DNA of 64,000 nt from Tumebacillus amylolyticus (GTDB lineage Bacteria > Bacillota > Bacilli > Tumebacillales > Tumebacillaceae): assembly GCF_016722965.1 (NCBI RefSeq), contig NZ_JAEQNB010000004.1, forward strand, positions 124,001-188,000, read 5' to 3'. Made by a program: the position numbers and the translations under genes. How positions within the stretch are numbered: position 1 is the first letter of the stretch; each line of letters begins with the position of its first letter. Below, piece by piece: positions 56,871-64,000 of this stretch. The notes beneath the pieces were generated by a model. It made no database searches and had not been told where the DNA came from. It saw nothing but the letters and a program-made list of their open reading frames with translations.

Positions 56871-56945
56871 AGAGCCAATTCCTCGAAAGATGGCAACCAA
56901 TTGGGCCGGTTGCAATTGGTTGTAGAATCTCGCGGAATTGGCTCT
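56871..56945. promoter_or_regulatory. Nested inverted repeats (CCAATT boxes) between racemase and MocR genes
   Basis: Outer arms AGAGCCAATTCC (56871-56882) and GGAATTGGCTCT (56934-56945) are perfect 12-bp complements. Inner arms CAACCAATTG (56894-56903) and CAATTGGTTG (56913-56922) are perfect 10-bp complements. Four CCAATT half-sites in 75 bases suggest cooperative binding by the MocR regulator. A fifth copy, GGCCAATTGGCTCC, lies inside the MocR gene near 57089. Confidence 0.7.
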
Positions 56946-57023
56946 TTTACCTTGGACGTTTTCAAGGCTATGATGAGAGGAACGAGAGACAGACAGGATC
57001 GACAAGTAAGGAGCGGGAAACTC

Positions 57024-58430
57024 ATGACACGCAAGACTTTGTATCAGACCGTATACCAACGACTTCGCTACCTCATCCTCAGCGGGGAATGGCCAATTGG
57101 CTCCGCTTTGCCATCGGAGCGCAATTTGGCGGCGGACTGGGACGTTTCGCGCAACACGATGGTGCGCGCGCTGACCGAGTTGGAGGATGAAGGTTTGATC
57201 TACAGCAAGGTCGGCAGCGGGCGATATGTCCAGTCGTTGCCGCCGGTGGAGGTCCTGGCTCCCTTTGATTGGAAAGATCGGTTGCGGCAAGAGACATCGC
57301 CACCGTCGAACTTCGCGGAATTGGTCCGACTCAGCGGGTCGAACTCGAAAATTAACTTTGCGTTCGGCGAGGGGGGACGTCACACGTTGGTGACGTCCAA
57401 TTTTGCAGAGCAGGTGAAAGTCCAAGATCTCCTCGCCCATGCCAATGCGCACTACTTGACTCCGATCTGCGGCCATCCGGAGTTGCGTGAATGGATCGTG
57501 GACATCATGGGGATGGAGCAAGTGACGTCGCCGGACCAGGTCGTCGTCACCAGCGGTTCGCAAGAGGCGCTTTGCTTGACCACTTCGATTCTCGCCGAGC
57601 CGGGAGATGCCGTGGCGGTCGAGATGCCGGCGTTTTTTGGAGCGCTGCACATGTTTCAAGCGATGGGGTTGCGAATCATCCCGATTCCGATGGACGCTGA
57701 CGGCATGCGTGTGGATGTGTTGGAAGGGGTCTTGGCGCGCTCACGACCGCGCTTCATTTATACGATTCCGACGTTTCATAACCCGACGGGGTACACGCTG
57801 TCGATGGAGCGTCGCCTGAAATTGCTGCAGCTGAGCGAACGCTACAACATCCCGATTGTCGAGGATGATGCCTACCGCCATTTGCACTTTGAGGAGGAGC
57901 CGCCGCCCTCTTTGAAATCGCTCGACCAGCACGGCAACGTGATTTATATCAACACGTTTTCAAAAACGCTCTCGCCCGGTCTGCGGCTCGGGTGGGTTAC
58001 GGCGAGTCGTCCCTTTCTCCAACAGATTGCCAGGCGCAAGGAACTGATGGTCACGACCAACACGCTCGCTCAGCAGATGTTGCTGACCTTCGCGAAGCAA
58101 GGCGATTGGCACGCGCATTTGGAAAAAGTCCGACGTCAGTACTACAGCCAAGCGATGCTGATGGGGGAGTATCTTCACCAACTGCGCTCGGCGGGACTCT
58201 CGTATACCGGAATTCGCGGCGGGTTTTATTATTGGGTGGCGTTGCCTGAGCACAAGAAGCCGGGGGAGATTTTCCGAGAAGCGATCGCACACGGTGTCTT
58301 GCTGGCCACCGGTGACATGTTCCTCACTCGCGAAGCTGATCAACCGTACATTCGGTTGTGTTTTAGTCATGAGCCGGTTGACCAGATCGGAACGGGCATG
58401 AGGATCCTTTCTGCCATTTTGCAAGATTGA
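57024..58430 (+). CDS. MocR-family regulator (GntR HTH fused to PLP aminotransferase domain)
   Basis: A 468-residue protein. The GntR winged helix occupies residues 1-75 (LYQTVYQRLRYLILSGEW, LPSERNLAADWDVSRNTMVR). The aminotransferase-like domain has VVTSGSQEALCLTT, the Schiff-base lysine in NTFSKTLSPGLRLGW and IRLCFSHEP. MocR regulators sense amino acids or PLP via that fold. ATG at 57024 with TAAGGAG. Nearby CCAATT repeats and the divergent racemase suggest control of amino acid racemisation, perhaps D-Asp or D-Glu. Confidence 0.9.
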   Translation: MTRKTLYQTVYQRLRYLILSGEWPIGSALPSERNLAADWDVSRNTMVRALTELEDEGLIYSKVGSGRYVQSLPPVEVLAPFDWKDRLRQETSPPSNFAELVRLSGSNSKINFAFGEGGRHTLVTSNFAEQVKVQDLLAHANAHYLTPICGHPELREWIVDIMGMEQVTSPDQVVVTSGSQEALCLTTSILAEPGDAVAVEMPAFFGALHMFQAMGLRIIPIPMDADGMRVDVLEGVLARSRPRFIYTIPTFHNPTGYTLSMERRLKLLQLSERYNIPIVEDDAYRHLHFEEEPPPSLKSLDQHGNVIYINTFSKTLSPGLRLGWVTASRPFLQQIARRKELMVTTNTLAQQMLLTFAKQGDWHAHLEKVRRQYYSQAMLMGEYLHQLRSAGLSYTGIRGGFYYWVALPEHKKPGEIFREAIAHGVLLATGDMFLTREADQPYIRLCFSHEPVDQIGTGMRILSAILQD

Positions 58431-58498
58431 CGAGGCGGGAGTTGGTGCAGACTAGATCGGGTAGGTTTGCATGCTTTTGGTGAGGAGGAGGGGAAGTC

Positions 58499-59005
58499 TT
58501 GAAAAAACGCGCGATTCATATCTTTCCGCGCTTCGAGAACGCAGAGCGAATACACAGTCTGCGCCAAGAATTCGATCCGCTCGCTGCACTGATCCCGCCG
58601 CATCTGACGCTGGTCTATCCGTTTGAAAGCGATTGGACGTTTGAAGAGGTGCGGTCTCATTGCACAGAAGCGGTGAAGGGCATTAAACCTTTTACCATGA
58701 AGCTTCGGGGGATCACCGGAACGCGGGAATGGCACTTGTTCCTCAACGTCAAGCAGGGCAATGATGAGTTGATTGGCCTGCACGACCGTCTCTACAGCGG
58801 TCTGCTCCAACCTTTTTTGTACCGCAAAGTTACCTTTGTCCCGCACTTGACTGTTGGTCACTTCCATAATGTGGAGGCTTTTGAAGCTGCGTTGGCGGCA
58901 ACAGAAGCGTTCGATGACGAGTTTACTTGTCTTGTGGACGAGATCACGGTTGAGGTCATCGAAGACGACGAATCGTCGACGGTGGAAGGAGTCGTCCGCC
59001 TCTGA
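58499..59005 (+). CDS. 2H phosphoesterase family (2'-5' RNA ligase-like)
   Basis: A 168-residue protein with the two HXT motifs, IPPHLTLVYPF (residues 33-43) and FVPHLTVGHF, that define the 2H phosphoesterases. Members hydrolyse cyclic 2',3'-phosphates or 2'-5' linkages in RNA metabolism, but the substrate here is unknown. TTG start after GAGGAGGAGGGG. A short hairpin (GTCCGCC / GGCGGAC) overlaps the stop and acts as terminator. Confidence 0.88.
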   Translation: MKKRAIHIFPRFENAERIHSLRQEFDPLAALIPPHLTLVYPFESDWTFEEVRSHCTEAVKGIKPFTMKLRGITGTREWHLFLNVKQGNDELIGLHDRLYSGLLQPFLYRKVTFVPHLTVGHFHNVEAFEAALAATEAFDDEFTCLVDEITVEVIEDDESSTVEGVVRL

Positions 59006-59026
59006 AAAGATGGCGGACGTTTTTTT
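58994..59026 (+). terminator. Terminator after the 2H phosphoesterase gene
   Basis: GTCCGCC / GGCGGAC (7 bp, 11-base loop) followed by GTTTTTTT. Confidence 0.7.
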
Positions 59027-59136
59027 GTGCCAACAGAAGGAATGGTTAGGTCGATGTATAATTAACATCATATAGAGTAGACCTTTGTACGGTGTAGGGG
59101 TTCGTTGTTGGCACAGTTGGGTGAGGTGAACAGGTC

Positions 59137-60372
59137 TTGATCGTGTTGAACAACTTATTGTTGCATATTTTTGTGAATTTGTTTTTCGTGACGATTTTCT
59201 TCTCTTTTCGTGTTCAACCGAAGCACCAAGCTTGGAAGATCTTCGCGCTGGCGAGTCTCTCGTTGCTGTTGTGTATGACGTTCCCGATCTCGATGAAGTA
59301 TGGGTATCGACTGGGTCTTGGAATGATCCCGATTTTCACGATCATCCTGTATGGGCGCGGGTGGGGTCCACCTGTGTTGATCGCGTTGATGGTCGGGTAT
59401 CGTCTGTTCCTCGGGGGTCCCAGTGGATGGATGCAAGTGGGCGCGGCGATACCGGCGATTTGCGCGGCGTTCGCTTGCCGTACGTACTTCCGTTTTTACG
59501 AGAAACGGGCTCGGTTGATCGTCAGTACCGCGCTGTCGCTGGTGGGGGCGTTAGGCACTTGGACGATTGTTTGGGTGCAGGGCAATCTGACAGACCACAT
59601 GGTCTGGTTGCTGGCTCTTTACTCGTTGATGTACATGTTGACCACGTTCACGGTGACGTTATTGATTGAAGTGATGCGAGAGAATCGGAACATGCGGTTG
59701 GAGATGCAACGCATGGAGAAGCTCGGTGTGCTGGGCGATCTCGCAGCTGCAATTGCGCATGAGGTCAGACATCCGATGACGGTAGCGAGTGGATTCTTGC
59801 AACTGATCCAAGAAGAGAAAAATCCTGGGGACAAGAGGCACTATATCACCATCGCCTTCGATGAACTTCAGCGTGCTGAGGGGATCATCACCGATTATCT
59901 TGCGTTTGCCAAGCCGGAAATTCAAGAGTTGGAAAGCGTGGAAGTGGAGGAGAAGACTCGCCAAGTGCTGAATCTGATGTCCTCCTACGCTCTCTTGCAT
60001 AATGTGGAGCTGACCAACGAAATACACGCGGGCATGCGAGTGTGTGCGGATGCGGGCAAACTGGATCACGTCCTGATGAATGTGATCAAAAACGGCATCG
60101 AAGCGATGCCGGATGGCGGTCGTCTGCACATCGCAGCCACACGGATGCAAGGGTATGTCGAGTTCTTGATCGAAGACACGGGGGTCGGTATGACGATGGA
60201 CGAAGTCGCGAGGCTGGGCAATCCTTTTTACACGACCAAGGACAAAGGGACCGGTCTTGGGTTGATGGTGGCCTACCGATATGTGGAAGTGATGCGGGGA
60301 AAAATCCTCGTTCAGAGCGAAAAAGGCAAGGGCACACGCTTCTCGATTCGAATACCTATTTCTGACAAATGA
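59137..60372 (+). CDS. Sporulation-type sensor histidine kinase (KinB-like)
   Basis: A 411-residue orphan kinase. The N-terminal about 190 residues hold five to six membrane helices of the 5TM-LYT-like type, with little extracellular part. HisKA: IAHEVRHPMTVASGFLQL with the phospho-His. HATPase: NVIKNGIEAMPDGG, EDTGVGM and KGTGLGLMV. No receiver partner is adjacent, typical for kinases that feed the Spo0F/Spo0A phosphorelay. TTG start with GTGAGGTG. KinB in B. subtilis is similar in layout. Confidence 0.88.
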   Translation: MIVLNNLLLHIFVNLFFVTIFFSFRVQPKHQAWKIFALASLSLLLCMTFPISMKYGYRLGLGMIPIFTIILYGRGWGPPVLIALMVGYRLFLGGPSGWMQVGAAIPAICAAFACRTYFRFYEKRARLIVSTALSLVGALGTWTIVWVQGNLTDHMVWLLALYSLMYMLTTFTVTLLIEVMRENRNMRLEMQRMEKLGVLGDLAAAIAHEVRHPMTVASGFLQLIQEEKNPGDKRHYITIAFDELQRAEGIITDYLAFAKPEIQELESVEVEEKTRQVLNLMSSYALLHNVELTNEIHAGMRVCADAGKLDHVLMNVIKNGIEAMPDGGRLHIAATRMQGYVEFLIEDTGVGMTMDEVARLGNPFYTTKDKGTGLGLMVAYRYVEVMRGKILVQSEKGKGTRFSIRIPISDK

Positions 60373-60396
60373 CCTTCTCCTTCGAGGAGGTCTTTT
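60371..60396 (+). terminator. Rho-independent terminator after the kinase gene
   Basis: GACCT...CC / GG...AGGTC around a TTCGA loop, followed by TTTTT. Confidence 0.6.
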
Positions 60397-60448
60397 TGTT
60401 CGCATATCGAATTAGAAGGAATAAAGTGTTTCAGAGGGGGTTGAATTC

Positions 60449-61828
60449 ATGCTGAGTCAAGCTTTGGTGCAAGATGTTTTGTATGCAGCCCTGGAGACAG
60501 GTGGAGACTTTGCAGAAGTCTTTGTTGAAGATAAGACGAGTTCTACCATTCAGATGCTCGGCGGTGTCGTCGATGCAGCGGTGTCGGGACGAGACTTTGG
60601 TGTGGGCATCCGCATCTTGAACGGTGTCTTTGCGGTGTATGCGTACACGAACGATTTTTCCCGTGACAATCTGATCAAAGTCGCTCGCAATGCGGGGCAA
60701 GCGATTCGCGGGCAAAAAGTAGACCGCACGATCGATCTGCGCAAGTCGCTGGTCACGCCGCATCATGAGATCAAACTGCTGCCGTCCGACGTCAGTAAAG
60801 TTCGCAAAATTGAATATATGCGCCGTGCGCACCATGCGGCGATCAACTATGATCCGGTCATTTCGCAGACGCGCGTGAACTTCCTCGATGAAGATCAGAA
60901 AGTCTTGATCGCCAATTCGGAAGGGCTGTTCGTGGAGGACCGCCGTGTGCATTGCCGTTTGATGATCGAATCGATCGCGTCGAAAGGCTCAGAGAAGCAA
61001 TCCGGGCTGTATTCGCCGGGGGCGCATCAGGGCATCGAGTTTTTTGACGACTTAGATATTGAATGGTACGCCAAGGAAACAGCTCGTACGGCGAAGACGA
61101 TGATCGACGCGAAGTTTGCGCCAAGCGGTAAAATTCCGGTCATCATCGACAACGAGTTCGGCGGTGTTATCTTCCATGAAGCGTGTGGTCATGGTTTGGA
61201 AGCCACGTCGGTTGCAAAGGGCGCATCTGTGTTTGCCGGCAAACTCGACCAGATGGTCGCGTCTCCGTTGGTTACGGCGATTGATGACGGTACGATTGAG
61301 AACGGCTGGGGCTCGTTGAACATTGACGACGAAGGGTCCCCGACGCAGCGCAATGTCTTGATCGAGAACGGTGTGCTCAAAGGCTACCTGATCGACAAAC
61401 TCGGCGCTCGCAAGATGGGCATGGCTTCGACCGGCTCGGCTCGCCGTCAAAACTATCAATACGCTCCGACTTCGCGTATGAACAACACGTTCATCGCGGC
61501 CGGGAATTCCACGCCGGAGGAGATCATCGCCAACACCGAATTCGCGCTGTATGCGAAATATATGGGCGGCGGTTCGGTCAACACGGCAACGGGTGACTTC
61601 AACTTCGCAGTTCGCGAGGGTTATATCGTGCGCAACGGCAAAATTCAAGAGCCGGTGCGCGGCGCGACTTTGATCGGCAAAGGCATCGAGGTGCTGCAGA
61701 AGATCGACATGGTCGGCAACAACTTGGCGTTCGGTCAAGGGATGTGCGGTTCCGTCAGCGGCTCGATTCCGGCCGATGTCGGTCAACCGATGATTCGCGT
61801 GTCTGAACTGACCGTTGGCGGTCGCTAG
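60449..61828 (+). CDS. tldD: TldD-type metallopeptidase
   Basis: A 459-residue enzyme of the TldD/PmbA family. The zinc-binding HExxxH motif is seen as HEACGHGLE, and GNSTPEEIIANTEFALYAK and GEPV-type loops follow. TldD and TldE form a heterodimeric peptidase that in E. coli matures microcin B17 and processes CcdA. In a window with a peptide-modification cluster, a role in peptide breakdown is possible but not shown. Preceded by GAGGGGG; the PmbA partner begins 12 bases after the stop. Confidence 0.93.
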   Translation: MLSQALVQDVLYAALETGGDFAEVFVEDKTSSTIQMLGGVVDAAVSGRDFGVGIRILNGVFAVYAYTNDFSRDNLIKVARNAGQAIRGQKVDRTIDLRKSLVTPHHEIKLLPSDVSKVRKIEYMRRAHHAAINYDPVISQTRVNFLDEDQKVLIANSEGLFVEDRRVHCRLMIESIASKGSEKQSGLYSPGAHQGIEFFDDLDIEWYAKETARTAKTMIDAKFAPSGKIPVIIDNEFGGVIFHEACGHGLEATSVAKGASVFAGKLDQMVASPLVTAIDDGTIENGWGSLNIDDEGSPTQRNVLIENGVLKGYLIDKLGARKMGMASTGSARRQNYQYAPTSRMNNTFIAAGNSTPEEIIANTEFALYAKYMGGGSVNTATGDFNFAVREGYIVRNGKIQEPVRGATLIGKGIEVLQKIDMVGNNLAFGQGMCGSVSGSIPADVGQPMIRVSELTVGGR

Positions 61829-61840
61829 GGGGTGGCAGGT

Positions 61841-63196
61841 ATGGAGATGATGCAATTCAAAGATGAGTTGTTTGACCGGGGTCGAGCACTCGGCTTTACC
61901 GATATGGAGATCTACTACCAAGCGGAGCGCGACACGACTGTGCGCGTTTTCAAAGGCGAGATCGATGCGTACAACATCGCGGAACAAGCAGGGCTGTCCT
62001 TCCGCGGCGTAATCAATGGCAAGATGGGCTACTCGTTCACGGAAAAAATCGACGAGGACTCCATGGACCTCCTCTTGCAAGAGGCGCGGGACAACGCTGA
62101 GATTCTGGAATTGGGCGAGAGCGAGGAGATCTTCGCAGGTTCGGAGCGCTACGTCGAGTTGCACGATCAAGCGCAAGCGTTGCGGAACTTGACTCCGGAC
62201 GTCCTGATTGAAACGGCGAAGAGGATGGAAACGGTGGCGCTGGCGTTCGACCCGCGTGTTGAGCTGGTGAACACTTGCATGACCATCAACAACGAGACGG
62301 AATTGACGATCATGAACACGAAGGGCTTGAACTGCCGGACCAAGAACAACATCGCGATCGGCTATCTGTCGGTGGTCGGCAAAGAAAACGGCGACGTCTC
62401 GTCTGCGTCTCGGAGCGAGTTCGTTCTGCGCGAGATCGGCGATCTGAACGCTGAAGAACTGGCGAAGAACGCCGCGCAAGAAGCGGTCGGCAAACTGGGG
62501 GCTCAAACGATTGAATCGGGTTCGTATCCGGTGATCTTGCGCCGAGAGACGGCTGCGACACTGTTGAAGGCGTTCGTGTCTGTATTCTCCGGCGAAACGG
62601 CGCGCAAAGGTCTGACGCTGTTGCAAGACCGCGTTGGAGAGCAAGTGGCCGGAGCGAACGTGACGATCGTTGACGACCCGCATCTTGCAGATGCACCGGG
62701 CTCTACCCCGTTTGACTCCGAAGGCATGGCAACGCATCGTCATGAGGTGGTTCGCAACGGTCAATTGGTGACTTTTCTGCACAATCTCAAGACGGCAAAG
62801 CACTTTGGCGTGGAGTCGACCGGCAACGCGTTCAAGTCTTCGTACCGCAGTTCGGTTTCCGTACAGCCGAACAACTTGTACGTAGAACCGGGAGATCTCT
62901 CGCTGGATGAGTTGATCGCAGGAACGGATCGCGGGCTGTTGCTCGTTGAACTGCAAGGGGTTCATGCCGGGACCAACGCCGTTTCCGGGGACTTCTCGCT
63001 GGCGTGCATCGGGTACCTGATCGAGAACGGCAAGATCGCGCGTCCGGTCAACCAGATTACGGTGTCGGGTAATTTCTTGCAAGTGTTGAACGACGTGGAA
63101 GCGATTGGGAACGATCTGCACTTCAATGGCTACGGACGCGGCGCATGTGGCGCTCCGTCGCTCAAGATCAAATCGCTGGCGATTGCAGGGAAGTAA
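61841..63196 (+). CDS. pmbA: TldE/PmbA-type partner protein
   Basis: A 451-residue protein lacking the HExxxH motif, the non-catalytic half of the TldD/TldE complex. Visible are TVRVFKGEIDAYNIAEQAGL, VILRRETAATLLKAFVSVFSG and RRHEV-like HRHEVVRNGQLV. ATG at 61841 with GGGGGTGG; the in-frame GTG at 61832 overlaps that site. Its last 29 bases overlap the converging MFS gene. Confidence 0.9.
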   Translation: MEMMQFKDELFDRGRALGFTDMEIYYQAERDTTVRVFKGEIDAYNIAEQAGLSFRGVINGKMGYSFTEKIDEDSMDLLLQEARDNAEILELGESEEIFAGSERYVELHDQAQALRNLTPDVLIETAKRMETVALAFDPRVELVNTCMTINNETELTIMNTKGLNCRTKNNIAIGYLSVVGKENGDVSSASRSEFVLREIGDLNAEELAKNAAQEAVGKLGAQTIESGSYPVILRRETAATLLKAFVSVFSGETARKGLTLLQDRVGEQVAGANVTIVDDPHLADAPGSTPFDSEGMATHRHEVVRNGQLVTFLHNLKTAKHFGVESTGNAFKSSYRSSVSVQPNNLYVEPGDLSLDELIAGTDRGLLLVELQGVHAGTNAVSGDFSLACIGYLIENGKIARPVNQITVSGNFLQVLNDVEAIGNDLHFNGYGRGACGAPSLKIKSLAIAGK

Positions 63197-64000
63197 GTCG
63201 TGAGGAAAAAGGGAACGGGCAGCTTAGAGCTGCACGTTCCCTTTTTTTCGTGTAGAGAAGGAAGCAAAGGACGGGAACGGTGAGGAGAGCGGTCATGACG
63301 CTCATGAGGATGGTGAACGAGGTATGGTCGAACAACAAGCCGCCCAAAAGCGGGCCAAGCATACGTCCGGCGGTGGAGGCCATGCCGATGAAGCCTTGCA
63401 AGAAGCCGGTGCGAGTCGGAGGTGACAATTGCGCGACGGCAGCCGGGATGACAGGCCAGAGCAACATCTCCCCGAGCGTGAGCAACACCATTCCGGCGAC
63501 AAAGACCCCGTATTGGTCATGGTGGCTGAGTACCAGCAGGTAGGAGAGGGCGAACAGCGCGACTCCGAGGAACATCTGCGAAGACAGCGACTTGAACTTG
63601 CGGATCAGCAAGGCGATCAACGGCTGTCCGAGGAAAATCACCAGCCCGTTCAACGTCCAGAGACGACTGTATTGCGCCAAGGAATAGTCTTGCTGCATGA
63701 AGACGGCGATCGCAGTCTGCCATTGCACATAGACGATCCAGAGCGTTACGCAACCGGTGAACAGGGCAAGGATCGGAAACCAAGGGATGGCGGGCTCCGT
63801 CTTGGGTTTGGGGGCGGCGTCGACAAGGAGTTCACTCGTTGCGGCTTGTTCGCGAGCAGAGTCTGACACAGGGGCAGGACGCCACTTGCCGTCGCGTATG
63901 AAGAAGAACACGAAGCAGAGAAACACCGTCATCGTCCCGGACGCCGAGAGAAACGCGAGGTTGAAGGAATGCGCGGCAACGATCCCGCCAATCGCAGACC
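63168..64000 (-). CDS. MFS transporter (5' end outside window)
   Basis: The C-terminal 277 codons of a major facilitator transporter. The frame runs through the window edge without a start. Six membrane helices of the second half are seen (WFPILALFTGCVTLWIVYVQ, LVIFLGQPLIALLI, MFLGVALFALSYLLVL, FVAGMVLLTLGEMLLWPVIP, LLGGLLFDHTSFTILMSV and a last one). No substrate clue. The end reads through a terminator and 29 bases into pmbA, giving a short extra tail. Confidence 0.85.
   Translation of the reverse strand, partial: SAIGGIVAAHSFNLAFLSASGTMTVFLCFVFFFIRDGKWRPAPVSDSAREQAATSELLVDAAPKPKTEPAIPWFPILALFTGCVTLWIVYVQWQTAIAVFMQQDYSLAQYSRLWTLNGLVIFLGQPLIALLIRKFKSLSSQMFLGVALFALSYLLVLSHHDQYGVFVAGMVLLTLGEMLLWPVIPAAVAQLSPPTRTGFLQGFIGMASTAGRMLGPLLGGLLFDHTSFTILMSVMTALLTVPVLCFLLYTKKRERAALSCPFPFSSRLTSLQSPAI
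63206..63248. terminator. Bidirectional terminator between pmbA and the MFS gene
   Basis: AAAAAGGGAACG.GCAGCT / AGCTGC.CGTTCCCTTTTTTT. It lies inside the last codons of the MFS reading frame. Confidence 0.88.

Noticed and set aside
60449-63196. TldD/PmbA as part of the peptide cluster
   Set aside because: They process peptides in other systems, but here they are separated from the cluster by five unrelated genes and a terminator, and they are widespread genes. A link would be speculation.

Overview
The window reads as a chromosomal segment of an endospore-forming member of the Bacillota. The dacB-spmA-spmB-rluB-resABCDE order matches the Bacillus subtilis sporulation/respiration cluster. There are also YhcN/YlaJ-type lipoproteins, YIEGIA with its capping subunit, SLH-domain surface proteins, a serine T-box leader and many XRE-TPR regulators. 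GC-rich third codon positions together with this content suggest a Tumebacillus-like Alicyclobacillaceae member; that placement is an inference, not a measurement.

Layout. 1-9 kb: end of a D,D-carboxypeptidase, spmA, spmB, a small amidase-like gene, rluB, a lipoprotein, then resABC (cytochrome c maturation) and the ResDE two-component system. 9-13.8 kb: a second lipoprotein, small orphans, a CoA-binding protein and thiE-thiS-thiG plus a PHP phosphatase. 13.8-16.6 kb: an XRE-TPR regulator with a Thr-rich secreted ORF, a small XRE protein and an MBL hydrolase. 16.6-22 kb: serA with a class V aminotransferase behind a serine T-box leader, the YIEGIA pair, and an atypical sirtuin. 22-30.6 kb: a soluble MCP fragment, glpK, pepA, glpD and an SLH glycosidase. 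30.6-40.7 kb: three more XRE-TPR regulators, one followed by an unlisted 57-codon secreted propeptide gene at 32034-32207, an SLH protein, AlkA, a tiny Cys/aromatic-rich ORF, GNAT, DUF2797, DUF1450 and LepB. 40.7-46.9 kb: a small lipoprotein, an FMN reductase, CbiX, IscX, zinc ribbons, a DUF1450 protein with an APKAE repeat tail, a second M17 aminopeptidase, a NicO-type transporter and a cytosolic HtrA-like protease.

The most unusual region is 46985-56094, a compact operon that looks like a RiPP (ribosomally made, post-translationally modified peptide) cluster. A strong promoter precedes a radical SAM/SPASM enzyme, an acyl carrier protein and a 29-residue precursor ending in CNNCWC. Then come a subtilisin-like protease fused to a DUF1611-like P-loop domain, an EpiD-type cysteine decarboxylase, two ABC exporters and a BtrH-like protein. 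A C-terminal Cys on the precursor together with an EpiD-like enzyme predicts a decarboxylated aminoenethiol terminus. The ACP plus BtrH-like pair suggests an acyl or aminoacyl group is also attached. A combination of radical SAM, ACP, cysteine decarboxylase and protease-DUF1611 fusion is not one I recognise as a described class.

56-64 kb: an Asp/Glu racemase divergent from a MocR regulator across nested CCAATT inverted repeats, a 2H phosphoesterase, a KinB-like kinase, TldD/PmbA, and an MFS transporter that runs off the end. No tRNA, rRNA, CRISPR array, insertion sequence or prophage was seen.
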